Part shown: positions 7,125 to 15,452 of the stretch, piece by piece
Layout: every line of letters begins with the position of its first letter
Numbering within the stretch: position 1 is the stretch's first letter
Source: Streptomyces sp. Ag109_O5-1
GTDB taxonomy: Bacteria; Actinomycetota; Actinomycetes; Streptomycetales; Streptomycetaceae
Assembly: GCF_003814875.1 (NCBI RefSeq)
Contig: NZ_RKQF01000001.1
Span: forward strand, 7,998,001 to 8,062,000
DNA length: 64,000 nt
Reading direction: 5' to 3'
Position numbers and translations under genes: made by a program
Notes under the pieces: model-generated
The model's database searches: none
Seen by the model: only the letters and a program-made list of their open reading frames with translations
What the model was told of the DNA's origin: nothing

Positions 7125-9166
7125 CGACGTCCACCCGCGCGGCCCGCACCGCCGCCCTCGCCCGTCCGGGCGTACGGCTGCGCAGGCTGTCGCCCTTGTC
7201 GAGGACGGCCCTCGCCTTCCTGGCCCTGGTCGTCCTGGTGGCGGTGTTCGCCCCCCTTCTCGCCCCCGACGACCCGCTCGCGCAGCAGACCCCCGTCGAC
7301 GGCACCGGGCACCCCTGCGCGGACCACTGGATGGGCCAGGACAGCCTCGGCCGGGACATCCTCAGCCGGCTGATGTACGGCGCCCGCTGGTCCCTCGCCA
7401 TCGGCCTCGGCGCGACCGGCCTCGCCCTGCTCGCCGGGGCGCTCCTCGGGGCCCTGGCCGCCACCTCCCGCAAGACCGTCGACGAGACGCTGATGCGCTG
7501 CCTGGACGTGGTGATGGCGTTCCCCGGCATCGCGCTCGCCGCCGTGCTGGTCGCCGTCTTCGGCGGCGGCATCACCGTCCTGATCTGCGCGATCGCCTTC
7601 CTGTTCACCCCGCCGGTGGCACGGGTCGTACGCGCGAACGTCCTCGACCAGTACGGCGAGGACTACGTCACGGCGGAACGCGTGATCGGCGCCCGCACCC
7701 CGCACATCGTCGTACGCCACGTGGCGGTCAACTGTCTCGCCCCCATCCTGGTCTTCTGCACGGTCCAGGTCGCCGAGGCCATCGTCTTCGAGGCGTCCCT
7801 GTCCTTCATCGGCGCGGGCGTCCGTCCCCCGGACCCGTCCTGGGGCAGCGTCATCGCGGACGGCAAGAACATGGTGCTGACGGGAGGCTGGTGGGCGACG
7901 GTCTTCCCCGGTCTGCTGATCCTCCTCACCGTCCTCTCCCTGAACATCCTCTCCGAGGGCGTCTCGGACGCGTGGGCGGCACCGGCACCGAGGGGGACGG
8001 AGCCGGCGGAGGCCGACCCGGTGGAGGCCGTCGAGCGAGGAGAGGTCCTGCAGTTGCCCGGCCTGACGGAGGCGGGCGAGCGGCTCCGAGCCAGGGCCCG
8101 CCCACTGCCCTCCCGGGAGGGCCCACCGGTGCTGTCCGTGCAGAACCTCGCCATCGGCTTCGACGACCGCCACCGGGGCGTGAACATCGTCGACGGCATC
8201 GGCTTCGACATCCACCCGGGCGAAGTCCTGGGCCTGGTGGGGGAGTCGGGCTGCGGCAAATCCCTGACCGCGCTGACGATCACGGGCCTGCAGCCGAAGT
8301 CGGCCAGGGTGACGGGCCGAATCGAGTTCCACGCCGGTGAAAGAACGCGCCCCAAAGGGGCGCGGGGCAGTGTCGAATATGCGGCTACCGCCGCGCGGGC
8401 GCGACCAGCCCCCACCCACCCGCAGCCGCCCACGGACCTGACCACCCCCCACCGCCGCCTCCTGGGCCACGAACTGGCGATGGTCCACCAAGACGCCCTC
8501 TCATCCCTCAACCCCTCCATGACCATCAACGCCCAGCTCAAGCAACTCACACGACGCGGCGGCCACCGCACCCCGGCCGAGCTCCTCGCCCTCGTCGGCC
8601 TGGACCCCGGTGGCACGCTCCGCCGCTACCCCCACGAACTCTCCGGCGGCCAACGCCAGCGCGTCCTGATCGCGATGGCCCTCTCCCGCGACCCCCGCCT
8701 GATCATCGCCGACGAACCCACCACCGCCCTGGACGTCACCGTCCAGGCCCAGGTGATGGAACTCCTCCTCCGCCTCCGCGAGGAACTCGGCTTCGCGCTG
8801 ATCCTCGTCTCCCACGACCTCGCCCTGGTCGCCGACGTCACCGACCGGGTCGTGGTGATGTACGGCGGCCAGATCGTCGAGACCGGCGTCACCGCCGAAC
8901 TGGTCGCCGCCCCCACCCACCACTACACGCGCGGCCTGCTCGGCAGCGTGCTGTCGCTGGAGTCAGGGGCCGAGCGGCTGACCCAGATCCGGGGTGTGGT
9001 GCCGTCCCCGGCGGACTTCCCGGCCGGGTGCCGGTTCAGCGACCGCTGCCCCGCGGCGACCGAGGTCTGCCGCACGACACCACCGGACCTCGTCGGCACC
9101 CGTACCCACACCGCGGCCTGCCACCACCCGGCCGTCGACCCGGCGAGCACGGAGGCCGTGACATGA
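7121..9166 (+). CDS. Fused DppC-type permease and DppD-type ATPase, with an internal repeat-derived insert
   Basis: The 681-residue protein joins two importer parts in one chain. Residues 1-290 are a DppC permease (N-terminal helix FLALVVLVAVFAPLLAP, WMGQDSLGRDILSRLMYGAR, EAA loop near ARTPHIVVRHVAVN). Residues 290-345 are a charged linker, and 345-681 form an ABC ATPase. Walker A is GESGCGKS at 374-381, the signature is LSGGQRQR near 507, and Walker B is LIIADEP near 528-534. A C-terminal oligopeptide-ATPase tail has a Cys-rich CRFSDRCPAATEVC. Between Walker A and the Q-loop (MVHQD), about 30 extra residues (about 408-440) are encoded by a dispersed Streptomyces repeat. They lie where DppD-like proteins have a surface loop, so the frame and all motifs are preserved. 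Confidence 0.88.
   Translation: MTTSTRAARTAALARPGVRLRRLSPLSRTALAFLALVVLVAVFAPLLAPDDPLAQQTPVDGTGHPCADHWMGQDSLGRDILSRLMYGARWSLAIGLGATGLALLAGALLGALAATSRKTVDETLMRCLDVVMAFPGIALAAVLVAVFGGGITVLICAIAFLFTPPVARVVRANVLDQYGEDYVTAERVIGARTPHIVVRHVAVNCLAPILVFCTVQVAEAIVFEASLSFIGAGVRPPDPSWGSVIADGKNMVLTGGWWATVFPGLLILLTVLSLNILSEGVSDAWAAPAPRGTEPAEADPVEAVERGEVLQLPGLTEAGERLRARARPLPSREGPPVLSVQNLAIGFDDRHRGVNIVDGIGFDIHPGEVLGLVGESGCGKSLTALTITGLQPKSARVTGRIEFHAGERTRPKGARGSVEYAATAARARPAPTHPQPPTDLTTPHRRLLGHELAMVHQDALSSLNPSMTINAQLKQLTRRGGHRTPAELLALVGLDPGGTLRRYPHELSGGQRQRVLIAMALSRDPRLIIADEPTTALDVTVQAQVMELLLRLREELGFALILVSHDLALVADVTDRVVVMYGGQIVETGVTAELVAAPTHHYTRGLLGSVLSLESGAERLTQIRGVVPSPADFPAGCRFSDRCPAATEVCRTTPPDLVGTRTHTAACHHPAVDPASTEAVT
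8344..8433 (+). repeat. Dispersed GC-rich hairpin repeat, here inside a coding sequence
   Basis: The segment begins with a perfect hairpin, CGCGCCCC at 8346-8353 and GGGGCGCG at 8357-8364. It continues with TATGCGGCT, CCGCCGCG, GGGCGCGACCAGCCCCCACC and CGCAGCCGCC. This succession is the same type of element as at 13971-14043 and 18788-18862, and I recognise it as a very common intergenic repeat in Streptomyces genomes. Here it is translated in frame as part of the permease-ATPase fusion. Confidence 0.8.
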
Positions 9167-10170
9167 GCGCGGTGGAACTGTCCGGCGTGCACGTGATCCA
9201 CAAGGCCCGCGGCTCAGGCCTGTTCGGCCGGGACCGGGTGTACGCCCTGACCGGCGCCGACCTCACCGTGGCGGCCGGTGAGACGGTCGGGGTCGTCGGC
9301 GAGTCGGGGTGCGGGAAGTCGACGCTGGCGAAGGTGCTCGTGGGCATCCAGCGGCCGACCGCGGGCACGGTCACCTTCCACGGCCGGGATCTGTGGTCGA
9401 TGCCGGCGGCCGAGCGGCGGTCCACGGTCGGCGCGAGCACCGGCCTGGTCTTCCAGGACCCGTCGACGGCCCTGAACCGCCGGCTGCCCGTACGCCGGAT
9501 CCTGCGCGACCCGCTGGACGTCCACGAGCGCGGCACCAGGGCCGGACGGGAGGACCGGGTAAGGGAGTTGATGGGCCTGGTCGGCCTGCCGAGGGCGCTC
9601 GCCGAGGCGCTGCCCGGTCAGCTCTCCGGCGGTCAGCGCCAGCGCGTCGCGATCGCCCGCGCACTCGCGCTCGACCCCGACCTGGTGGTGGCGGACGAAC
9701 CGACCAGCGCGCTGGACGTCTCGGTCCGCGCCCAGATCCTGAACCTCCTCCTCGACCTGCGCGAACGCCTGGGCCTCGCGCTGGTCTTCGTCTCCCACGA
9801 CATCCAGACGGTACGGCGGATGAGCGACCGGGTGATCACCATGTACCTGGGCCGGATCGTCGAGGAGACCCCGGCCGCCGAGACCTCCGGCCAGGCCCGG
9901 CACCCGTACACCCGGGCCCTGTTCTCGGCCACCCCCGGCCTGCTGAACCCCGTCGACCCCATCCCCCTGACCGGCCCGGTCCCCTCGGCCACCCGCCCGC
10001 CGTCCGGGTGCCCGTTCCGCACCCGCTGCTGGCGGGCGGACGACGAGTGTGCCCTCCGCATGCCTGACTTCACGGCCGCGTCACGGCCCGGTCACCGCTA
10101 CCGCTGTCACCACCCTGTTCATCCTGTGGAGGAGGACCAGCCGAGCCGCAACCTGCCCCGGGAGCCGTGA
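9163..10170 (+). CDS. ABC importer ATPase, DppF/OppF type
   Basis: This 335-residue protein is the second nucleotide-binding subunit of the importer. Walker A (GESGCGKST, residues about 47-55), Q-loop (VFQDPSTALNRR), signature (LSGGQRQRVAIARAL) and Walker B (LVVADEPTSALD) are all intact. The C-terminal oligopeptide-ATPase tail carries the CPFRTRCWRADDEC cysteine cluster of the DppF family. Its ATG overlaps the stop of the fusion gene by four bases and its own stop overlaps the aldolase start, so the five genes 4547-11096 form one tightly coupled operon. Confidence 0.9.
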   Translation: MSAVELSGVHVIHKARGSGLFGRDRVYALTGADLTVAAGETVGVVGESGCGKSTLAKVLVGIQRPTAGTVTFHGRDLWSMPAAERRSTVGASTGLVFQDPSTALNRRLPVRRILRDPLDVHERGTRAGREDRVRELMGLVGLPRALAEALPGQLSGGQRQRVAIARALALDPDLVVADEPTSALDVSVRAQILNLLLDLRERLGLALVFVSHDIQTVRRMSDRVITMYLGRIVEETPAAETSGQARHPYTRALFSATPGLLNPVDPIPLTGPVPSATRPPSGCPFRTRCWRADDECALRMPDFTAASRPGHRYRCHHPVHPVEEDQPSRNLPREP

Positions 10171-11096
10171 TGACCCTGCCCACCCCGCTGACCGGAGTCG
10201 TACCGCCCGTCTGCACGCCCCTGACACCGGACCGCGAGGTGGACGTCCTCTCCCTGCGCAGGCTCGTCGACCATCTGACGGCGGCCGGGGTGGACGGCCT
10301 GTTCGTGCTCGGCTCGACCTCGGAGGCCGCGTACCTGACGGACCGGCAGCGCCGGCTGGTCACGGAGACGGTGGTGTCCCAGGCGGCCGGCCGGCTCCCT
10401 GTCCTGGCGGGGGTGATCGACATGACGACGCCCCGGGTCCTGGACCATGTCGCGGCCGTCACCGCCGCCGGCGCGGACGGCATCGTCGTCACCGCACCCT
10501 TCTACACCCGCACCCACCCCGCGGAGATCGCCCGCCACTTCCGCCTGGTCGCCGACCGGTCGCCCGTCCCCGTGATCGCCTACGACATCCCGGTCGCCGT
10601 CCACACCAAGCTCCCCGCCGGCCTGGTGCTCGAACTGGCCGCCGACGGAGTGCTGGCCGGGCTGAAGGACTCCAGCGGCGACCTGGCGGGCTTCCGCGAG
10701 GTCGTCACGGGCGCCCGTTCGCTGCCCGGCTTCAGCGCACTGACGGGCTCCGAGCTGACGGCCGACTCGGCTCTCGCGCTGGGCGCCGACGGGGTGGTGC
10801 CGGGACTCGCCAACGTCGACCCGGACGGTTACGTCCGCCTCCACCGCCTCTGCCGCACCGGGGACCGGGACCGGGCCCGGGCGGAACAGGAGCGGCTGTG
10901 CGCCCTCTTCCGGATGACCGGCGTCGGCGACCCGGCCCGGATGGGCGGCAGTTCGGCGGCGCTCGGGGCGTTCAAGGCGGCGCTGTACCTGCGCGGGATC
11001 ATCGACTGTCCCGCCACGGCCGAGCCCCAGGTGCCGCTGTCGGAGGCGGAGATCGAGTGCGTCGGAAAGTTCCTGGCAGGGGCGGGCCTGATGTAG
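10170..11096 (+). CDS. DapA/NanA-superfamily aldolase (possibly N-acetylneuraminate lyase-like)
   Basis: The 308-residue protein is a class I aldolase of the dihydrodipicolinate synthase / N-acetylneuraminate lyase superfamily. The Schiff-base lysine is Lys166 in GLKDSSGD, and the tyrosine region reads AYDIPVAV. The carboxylate-binding loop reads GSTSEAAYL, closer to the GSTGE of NanA than to the GTTGE of DapA. It starts at ATG 10170 (GTG 10167 is immediately in front), overlapping the ATPase stop. Co-transcription with an importer, rather than with lysine genes, argues for a catabolic lyase acting on an imported keto-sugar acid or similar substrate; sialic acid is one candidate. The exact substrate is not determined by the sequence. 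Confidence 0.82.
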   Translation: MTLPTPLTGVVPPVCTPLTPDREVDVLSLRRLVDHLTAAGVDGLFVLGSTSEAAYLTDRQRRLVTETVVSQAAGRLPVLAGVIDMTTPRVLDHVAAVTAAGADGIVVTAPFYTRTHPAEIARHFRLVADRSPVPVIAYDIPVAVHTKLPAGLVLELAADGVLAGLKDSSGDLAGFREVVTGARSLPGFSALTGSELTADSALALGADGVVPGLANVDPDGYVRLHRLCRTGDRDRARAEQERLCALFRMTGVGDPARMGGSSAALGAFKAALYLRGIIDCPATAEPQVPLSEAEIECVGKFLAGAGLM

Positions 11097-11253
11097 GGGC
11101 CGCGTGGTCGACCGCCACCGCGGCGACGGGCCCGGACGGCGGGACAGGGCGGGGCAGGGCGGGGCAGGGACAGACTCCGGCCGAGTCTAGGCACGCAGCG
11201 CCACCTCGGTGATGCGAAGCGTGAAACTTCCAGTGGCGGGGGAGCCAGGTGAG

Positions 11254-11478
11254 GTGAACGCGAAGAACCTGCCCGTCGGCTCCTGCGCCGTCGACACCCG
11301 CACCGGGCGGCTGGGCATCGTCATGGGGCACGAAGGTCCTTACGTGCAGCTGCGGCCGTACGGAGGAGGACGGGAGTGGGACGCCCACCCGGACGCCGTC
11401 CGCGCCGCGACCCAGGCCGAACGGACCGGCGCGACCGCTGCCCACGCCGACGCCCGCAGCCGCGGCGAGGTCCCTTGA
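11254..11478 (+). CDS. Small conserved hypothetical protein
   Basis: A short protein of about 74 residues with the core AKNLPVGSCAVDTRTGRLGIV followed by MGHEGPYVQLRPYGGGREWD. It looks like a small beta-barrel or SH3-like fold and resembles small streptomycete proteins that share the GGGREW-D motif; I know no function. The start is uncertain: GTG 11254 is preceded by GGGGGAG, while GTG 11221 and GTG 11209 are in the same frame. It lies directly before recO but is separated by 49 bases. Confidence 0.6.
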   Translation: MNAKNLPVGSCAVDTRTGRLGIVMGHEGPYVQLRPYGGGREWDAHPDAVRAATQAERTGATAAHADARSRGEVP

Positions 11479-11527
11479 AGGTTCCGTTCCGGAACGGCCC
11501 CCTTCCGCGGCAGGGCAGAATGGGGCC

Positions 11528-12277
11528 ATGAGCCTGTTCCGCGACGACGGCATCGTGCTGCGCACCCAGAAGCTGGGTGAAGCGGACCGGATCATCACGC
11601 TGCTCACGCGGGGGCACGGCCGGGTGCGGGCCGTCGCCCGGGGCGTCCGGCGGACCAAGTCCAAGTTCGGGGCCCGTCTCGAACCCTTCTCCCATGTCGA
11701 CGTGCAGTTCTTCGCGCGGGGGAGCGAGCTGATCGGGCGCGGGCTGCCGCTGTGCACCCAGAGCGAGACCATCGCGCCGTACGGCGGCGGGATCGTCGCC
11801 GACTACGCCCGGTACACCGCCGGGACCGCCATGCTGGAGACCGCCGAGCGGTTCACCGACCACGAGGGCGAGCCGGCCGTGCAGCAGTACCTGCTGCTGG
11901 TGGGCGCGCTCAGGACACTCGCCCGCGGGGAGCACGCCCCCCACCTCGTCCTCGACGCCTTCCTGCTGCGCTCCCTCGCCGTCAACGGCTACGCACCCAG
12001 CTTCGACGCCTGCGCCAAGTGCGGAATGCCCGGCCCGAACCGTTTCTTCTCGGTCGGCTCCGGCGGCAGCGTCTGCGTCGACTGCCGGGTGCCCGGCAGC
12101 GTCGTACCCTCGCCGCAGACCCTGGTACTGCTCGGCGCGCTGCTTACGGGAGACTGGGAGACGGCGGACGCGGCCGAGGCACGGTACGTCCGGGAGGGCA
12201 GCGGGCTGGTGTCCGCCTATCTGCACTGGCATCTGGAGCGCGGGCTGCGCTCGCTCAGGTATGTAGAGAAGAGCTAG
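11528..12277 (+). CDS. recO: DNA repair protein RecO
   Basis: RecO helps load RecA on single-stranded DNA in the RecFOR recombinational repair pathway. The 249-residue protein starts SLFRDDGIVLRTQKLGEADR, the typical N-terminal OB-fold strand, followed by LLTRGHGRVRAVARGVRR. A C-terminal zinc finger is visible in CAKCGMPGP and CVDCR, as in other RecO proteins. Its stop is 17 bases before the uppS start, so the two are probably cotranscribed. The gene order recO-uppS is common in actinomycetes. Confidence 0.93.
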   Translation: MSLFRDDGIVLRTQKLGEADRIITLLTRGHGRVRAVARGVRRTKSKFGARLEPFSHVDVQFFARGSELIGRGLPLCTQSETIAPYGGGIVADYARYTAGTAMLETAERFTDHEGEPAVQQYLLLVGALRTLARGEHAPHLVLDAFLLRSLAVNGYAPSFDACAKCGMPGPNRFFSVGSGGSVCVDCRVPGSVVPSPQTLVLLGALLTGDWETADAAEARYVREGSGLVSAYLHWHLERGLRSLRYVEKS

Positions 12278-12294
12278 AGGGAGACGAGAAGCAC

Positions 12295-13146
12295 ATGGTC
12301 GTACGCGGGATCCTGGGGCGCCAGCGGCGTGAGTACCAGGCGCCGGAGCCGCACCCGTCCGGCGCCCGCCCGCCCAAGCTCCCGGGCGAGCTGGTCCCGG
12401 ACCATGTGGCCATCGTCATGGACGGCAACGGCCGCTGGGCGAAGGAGCGCGGGCTGCCGCGCACCGAGGGTCACAAGGTCGGCGCCGAGCAGGTGCTGGA
12501 CGTGCTGCAGGGCGCGATCGAGATCGGCGTCCGCAACATCTCGCTGTACGCCTTCTCCACCGAGAACTGGAAGCGCTCGCCCGAAGAGGTCCGCTTCCTG
12601 ATGAACTTCAACCGCGACTTCATCCGCAAGTCCCGCGACCAGCTCGACGGGCTCGGCGTCCGGGTGCGCTGGGCGGGCCGGATGCCCCGGCTGTGGAAGT
12701 CGGTCGCCAAGGAGCTGCAGGTCGCCCAGGAGCAGACCAAGGACAACGACCGGCTCACCCTGTACTTCTGCATGAACTACGGCGGCCGTGCCGAGATCAC
12801 CGACGCGGTGCAGGCGATCGCCGAGGAGGTGAAGGCGGGCCGCCTCGACCCGTCGAAGATCACCGAGAAGACGCTGCAGAAGCACATGTACTACGGGGAC
12901 ATGCCGGACGTGGACATGTTCCTGCGGCCCAGCGGCGAGCAGCGCACCTCCAACTACCTGATCTGGCAGAGCGCTTACGCCGAGATGGTCTTCCAGGACG
13001 TGCTGTGGCCCGACTTCGACCGCCGTGACCTGTGGCGGGCGTGCCTCGAATTCGCCTCCCGGGACCGGCGGTTCGGCGGGGCGATCCCCAACGAGGAACT
13101 GCTGGCCATGGAGGGCCGTACGGAAGAGGACCCGACGGGCATCTGA
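12295..13146 (+). CDS. uppS: Isoprenyl transferase (undecaprenyl diphosphate synthase family)
   Basis: This cytosolic cis-prenyltransferase extends farnesyl diphosphate with isopentenyl units to make the lipid carrier for peptidoglycan and wall polymers. The 283-residue protein shows the P-loop-like VAIVMDGNGRWAKERGLPR with catalytic Asp near residue 42. Substrate motifs ISLYAFSTENWKRSPEEV, LRPSGEQRTSNYLIWQSAY and the terminal RDRRFGG follow. The start ATG 12295 follows AGGGAGA at 12278-12284. An N-terminal extension (about 35 residues with QRREYQAPEPHPSGARPPKL) is typical of actinobacterial long-form members. Confidence 0.93.
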   Translation: MVVRGILGRQRREYQAPEPHPSGARPPKLPGELVPDHVAIVMDGNGRWAKERGLPRTEGHKVGAEQVLDVLQGAIEIGVRNISLYAFSTENWKRSPEEVRFLMNFNRDFIRKSRDQLDGLGVRVRWAGRMPRLWKSVAKELQVAQEQTKDNDRLTLYFCMNYGGRAEITDAVQAIAEEVKAGRLDPSKITEKTLQKHMYYGDMPDVDMFLRPSGEQRTSNYLIWQSAYAEMVFQDVLWPDFDRRDLWRACLEFASRDRRFGGAIPNEELLAMEGRTEEDPTGI

Positions 13147-13230
13147 CGGCCATCCGCCGTTCATGAGGGCCGCCGAGGACGCGGAAGATCCATCCCCGCC
13201 CCCCGGTCTCCCGTCTCTGGAGCGGTCCTC

Positions 13231-13823
13231 ATGAAGCGCGTCATCCCCGTCCTCTCCCTCGGCGCCCTGCTCCTCGGCGCGCTGCCCGCGCACGCCACGG
13301 ACACCGGGCTCACCCACCGCGACAGCTACGGCACCAAGGCCGTCTACGCCCCGGGGCAGAACCCGCGCACCTACCAGCAGCCCCCCGCCGGCTACAGCGC
13401 CGTCTTCACCGAGAACGTCTCCCGGCACGGCTCCCGCTCCGCAACCGACGGCGAGGACGGCGACACGGGCCTCGCGCTCTGGAACCAGGCGCAGGCCGAC
13501 GGCCAGCTCACCCCGCTCGGCGAGAAGATCGGCCCGGATGTGCAGGCCCTCGAAGCGGTCATGAGCGCGGTCGGATACGGCAACCTCAGCGGCCGCGGCA
13601 AGGACGAACTCCGCGCCACGGCGGTCCGCCTGGAGAAGCGCCTGCCGCAACTCTTCTGGCCTCCAACATCCAGTGGGACGTCTTCAGGAAGGGCGACGAC
13701 TACCTGGTGCGGATGCTCTACAACGAGAAGGAGATCCCCTTCAAGGCTGGCTGCAAGCCCATTTCCAAGGGCAGCAAGTTCTACGACCTGAACGAACTGG
13801 AGCGCTGCTTCGACAGAAGCTGA
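13231..13823 (+). pseudogene. Secreted histidine-type phosphatase with the middle deleted
   Basis: The start is intact: signal peptide (KRVIPVLSLGALLLGALPAHA), then NVSRHGSRSATDGEDG, which holds the catalytic RHG of the histidine acid phosphatase superfamily. Coding similarity in this frame ends near LEKRLPQLFW (about 13662). A second frame then encodes NIQWDVFRKGDDYLVRMLYN, followed by EKEIPFKAGCKPISKGS and a stop at 13821-13823. That is the C-terminus of the same kind of enzyme. Family members are usually about 400-550 residues; only about 200 are present, and the catalytic HD motif is missing. This looks like one gene that lost an internal segment and its frame. Confidence 0.75.
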
Positions 13824-13970
13824 GCCGGGGCTGGGCGGGGGTGGGGACGCTTACCGGCGCTTGCAGGGTGCCGCCCGCGCCCACCCGTGCCGCCTGGGGG
13901 TCCCCCTCTGGGGGAGGCACGACTGCCCGCGGCTGGAGAAAAAGGCGGCGACTGGAAACAAGCCTCGGCT

Positions 13971-14043
13971 GAAGCGCCCCGTCAGGGGCGCTGGGGGTAC
14001 CCCCGGCCGAAGGCTGGGGGAGGAACTGCGCGGCCAGCCCCCA
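13971..14043 (+). repeat. Dispersed GC-rich hairpin repeat (intergenic copy)
   Basis: A hairpin with arms AGCGCCCC at 13973-13980 and GGGGCGCT at 13985-13992 is followed by GGGTACCCCCGGCC, GAAGGCTGGGGGAGG and AACTGCGCGGCCAGCCCCCA. It lies between the broken phosphatase and the convergent zur gene. The 13824-13970 stretch before it is G-rich and has another GGGGGTCCCCC palindrome, but no gene is visible. Confidence 0.65.
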
Positions 14044-14068
14044 CTCACCCGCACCCGAACGCGTCGGC

Positions 14069-14488
14069 TCAACCCGCGGCGCACCCCGCACAGTCCGCGC
14101 ACGTGCCGAAGATCTCCACGGTGTGGGCCACATTCACGTACCCGTGCTCGGCGGCAATCGCCTCCGCCCACTTCTCGACGGCCGGGCCCTCGACCTCCAC
14201 GGCCTTGCCGCACACCCGGCAGACCAGGTGATGGTGGTGCTCCCCCGTGGAGCACCGCCGGTACACCGACTCGCCCTCGGACGTGCGCAGGACGTCGACC
14301 TCGCCGGCGTCGGCCAGTGACTGCAGCGTGCGGTACACCGTGGTGAGGCCCACCGAGTCACCCTTGTGCTTGAGCATGTCGTGCAGTTCCTGCGCGCTGC
14401 GGAACTCCTCGACCTCGTCCAGGCACGCCGCCACGGCTGCCCGCTGGCGGGTCGAGCGGCCCTTCACGGGCGGTCCAGCGGTCGTCAC
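14069..14488 (-). CDS. zur: Fur-family zinc uptake regulator Zur
   Basis: The 139-residue protein is a zinc-sensing repressor. The N-terminal winged helix contains KGRSTRQRAAVAACLDEVEE and LTTVYRTLQSLADAGEVDVL. The dimerisation domain has the metal-binding HHHHLVCRVCGK and a C-terminal CADCAGC pair that holds the structural zinc. GTG 14488 is chosen because AGGAGG sits six bases upstream; an in-frame GTG at 14503 would place the ribosome binding site inside the gene. It is the last gene of the znuA-znuC-znuB-zur cluster, and a Zur-box-like palindrome overlaps the znuA start, so autoregulation through the operon is likely. Confidence 0.9.
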   Translation of the reverse strand: MTTAGPPVKGRSTRQRAAVAACLDEVEEFRSAQELHDMLKHKGDSVGLTTVYRTLQSLADAGEVDVLRTSEGESVYRRCSTGEHHHHLVCRVCGKAVEVEGPAVEKWAEAIAAEHGYVNVAHTVEIFGTCADCAGCAAG

Positions 14489-14549
14489 CGGTTGCCTCCT
14501 CACGTCACTGCTTCTGCCGGGCCATTGTGCCAGCCCTGGCTGAGGGCGG

Positions 14550-15452
14550 TCAGACGCCGACCTCGTCCGCGGCCCCCCGCGTGGCCGGAATCGCGCACTC
14601 CGCCGGGTCCCCGGCGGGCCGCCCCGCGGCGGCCGCGCGGGCGCGTCGGCGGGCCAGCGGCGCGGCCAGCACGCTCAGCGCGATGAACGCGGCGATGGTC
14701 AGCAGCACGATCGTCGCACCCGGCGGTACGTACTGGTAGTACGACGTGATCGTGCCCCCGATCGTCACCGTCACACCGATGGCCACGGCGATCGCGAAGG
14801 TGGCGGCGAAGCTGCGGCTCAGCTGCTGGGCGGCGGCGACGGGGACGACCATGAGCGCGGAGACCAGCAGCAGGCCCACCACCCGCATCGCGACCGTCAC
14901 GGTCACGGCCGCGGTGATCGCCGTGAGCAGGTTCAGCGCGCGTACCGGCAGGCCGGTCACCCGGGCGAACTCCTCGTCCTGGCTGACGGCGAACAGCTGC
15001 CGGCGCAGACCGAGGGTGACCAGGAGGACGAAGGCGGCCAGCAGACAGATCGCGGTGACGTCCGACTCCGACACCGTCGACAGCGAGCCGAAGAGGTACG
15101 ACATCAGGTTGGCGTTGGAGCCGCCCGGCGCGAGGTTGATCAGCATGACACCGCCGGCCATACCGCCGTAGAAGAGCATCGCGAGGGCGATGTCGCCGCG
15201 GGTACGGCCGTACCAGCGGATCAGTTCCATCACGACGGCGCCCAGGACGGAGACCGCCGTCGCCATCCACACGGGGGAGGTCGAGAGCAGGAAGCCGAGG
15301 CCGACGCCCGTCATCGCGACGTGGCCGATGCCGTCGCCCATCAGGGCCTGGCGGCGCTGGACGAGGTAGATGCCGACGGCGGGGGCGGTGATGCCGACCA
15401 GGACGGCGGCGAGCAGGGCCCGCTGCATGAAGGCGTAGTTCAGGAAGTCCAT
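14550..15452 (-). CDS. znuB: Zinc ABC transporter permease
   Basis: A 300-residue membrane protein of the ABC-3 (metal) permease family with eight or nine helices, e.g. ALLAAVLVGITAPAVGIYLV. The hallmark QRRQALMGDGIGHVAMTGVG lies after helix 1. Its ATG overlaps the stop of the ATPase gene (TGATG), which couples their translation. Family members carry zinc or manganese; the adjacent zur and the Zur-box-like site on the operon point to zinc. Confidence 0.9.
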   Translation of the reverse strand: MDFLNYAFMQRALLAAVLVGITAPAVGIYLVQRRQALMGDGIGHVAMTGVGLGFLLSTSPVWMATAVSVLGAVVMELIRWYGRTRGDIALAMLFYGGMAGGVMLINLAPGGSNANLMSYLFGSLSTVSESDVTAICLLAAFVLLVTLGLRRQLFAVSQDEEFARVTGLPVRALNLLTAITAAVTVTVAMRVVGLLLVSALMVVPVAAAQQLSRSFAATFAIAVAIGVTVTIGGTITSYYQYVPPGATIVLLTIAAFIALSVLAAPLARRRARAAAAGRPAGDPAECAIPATRGAADEVGV

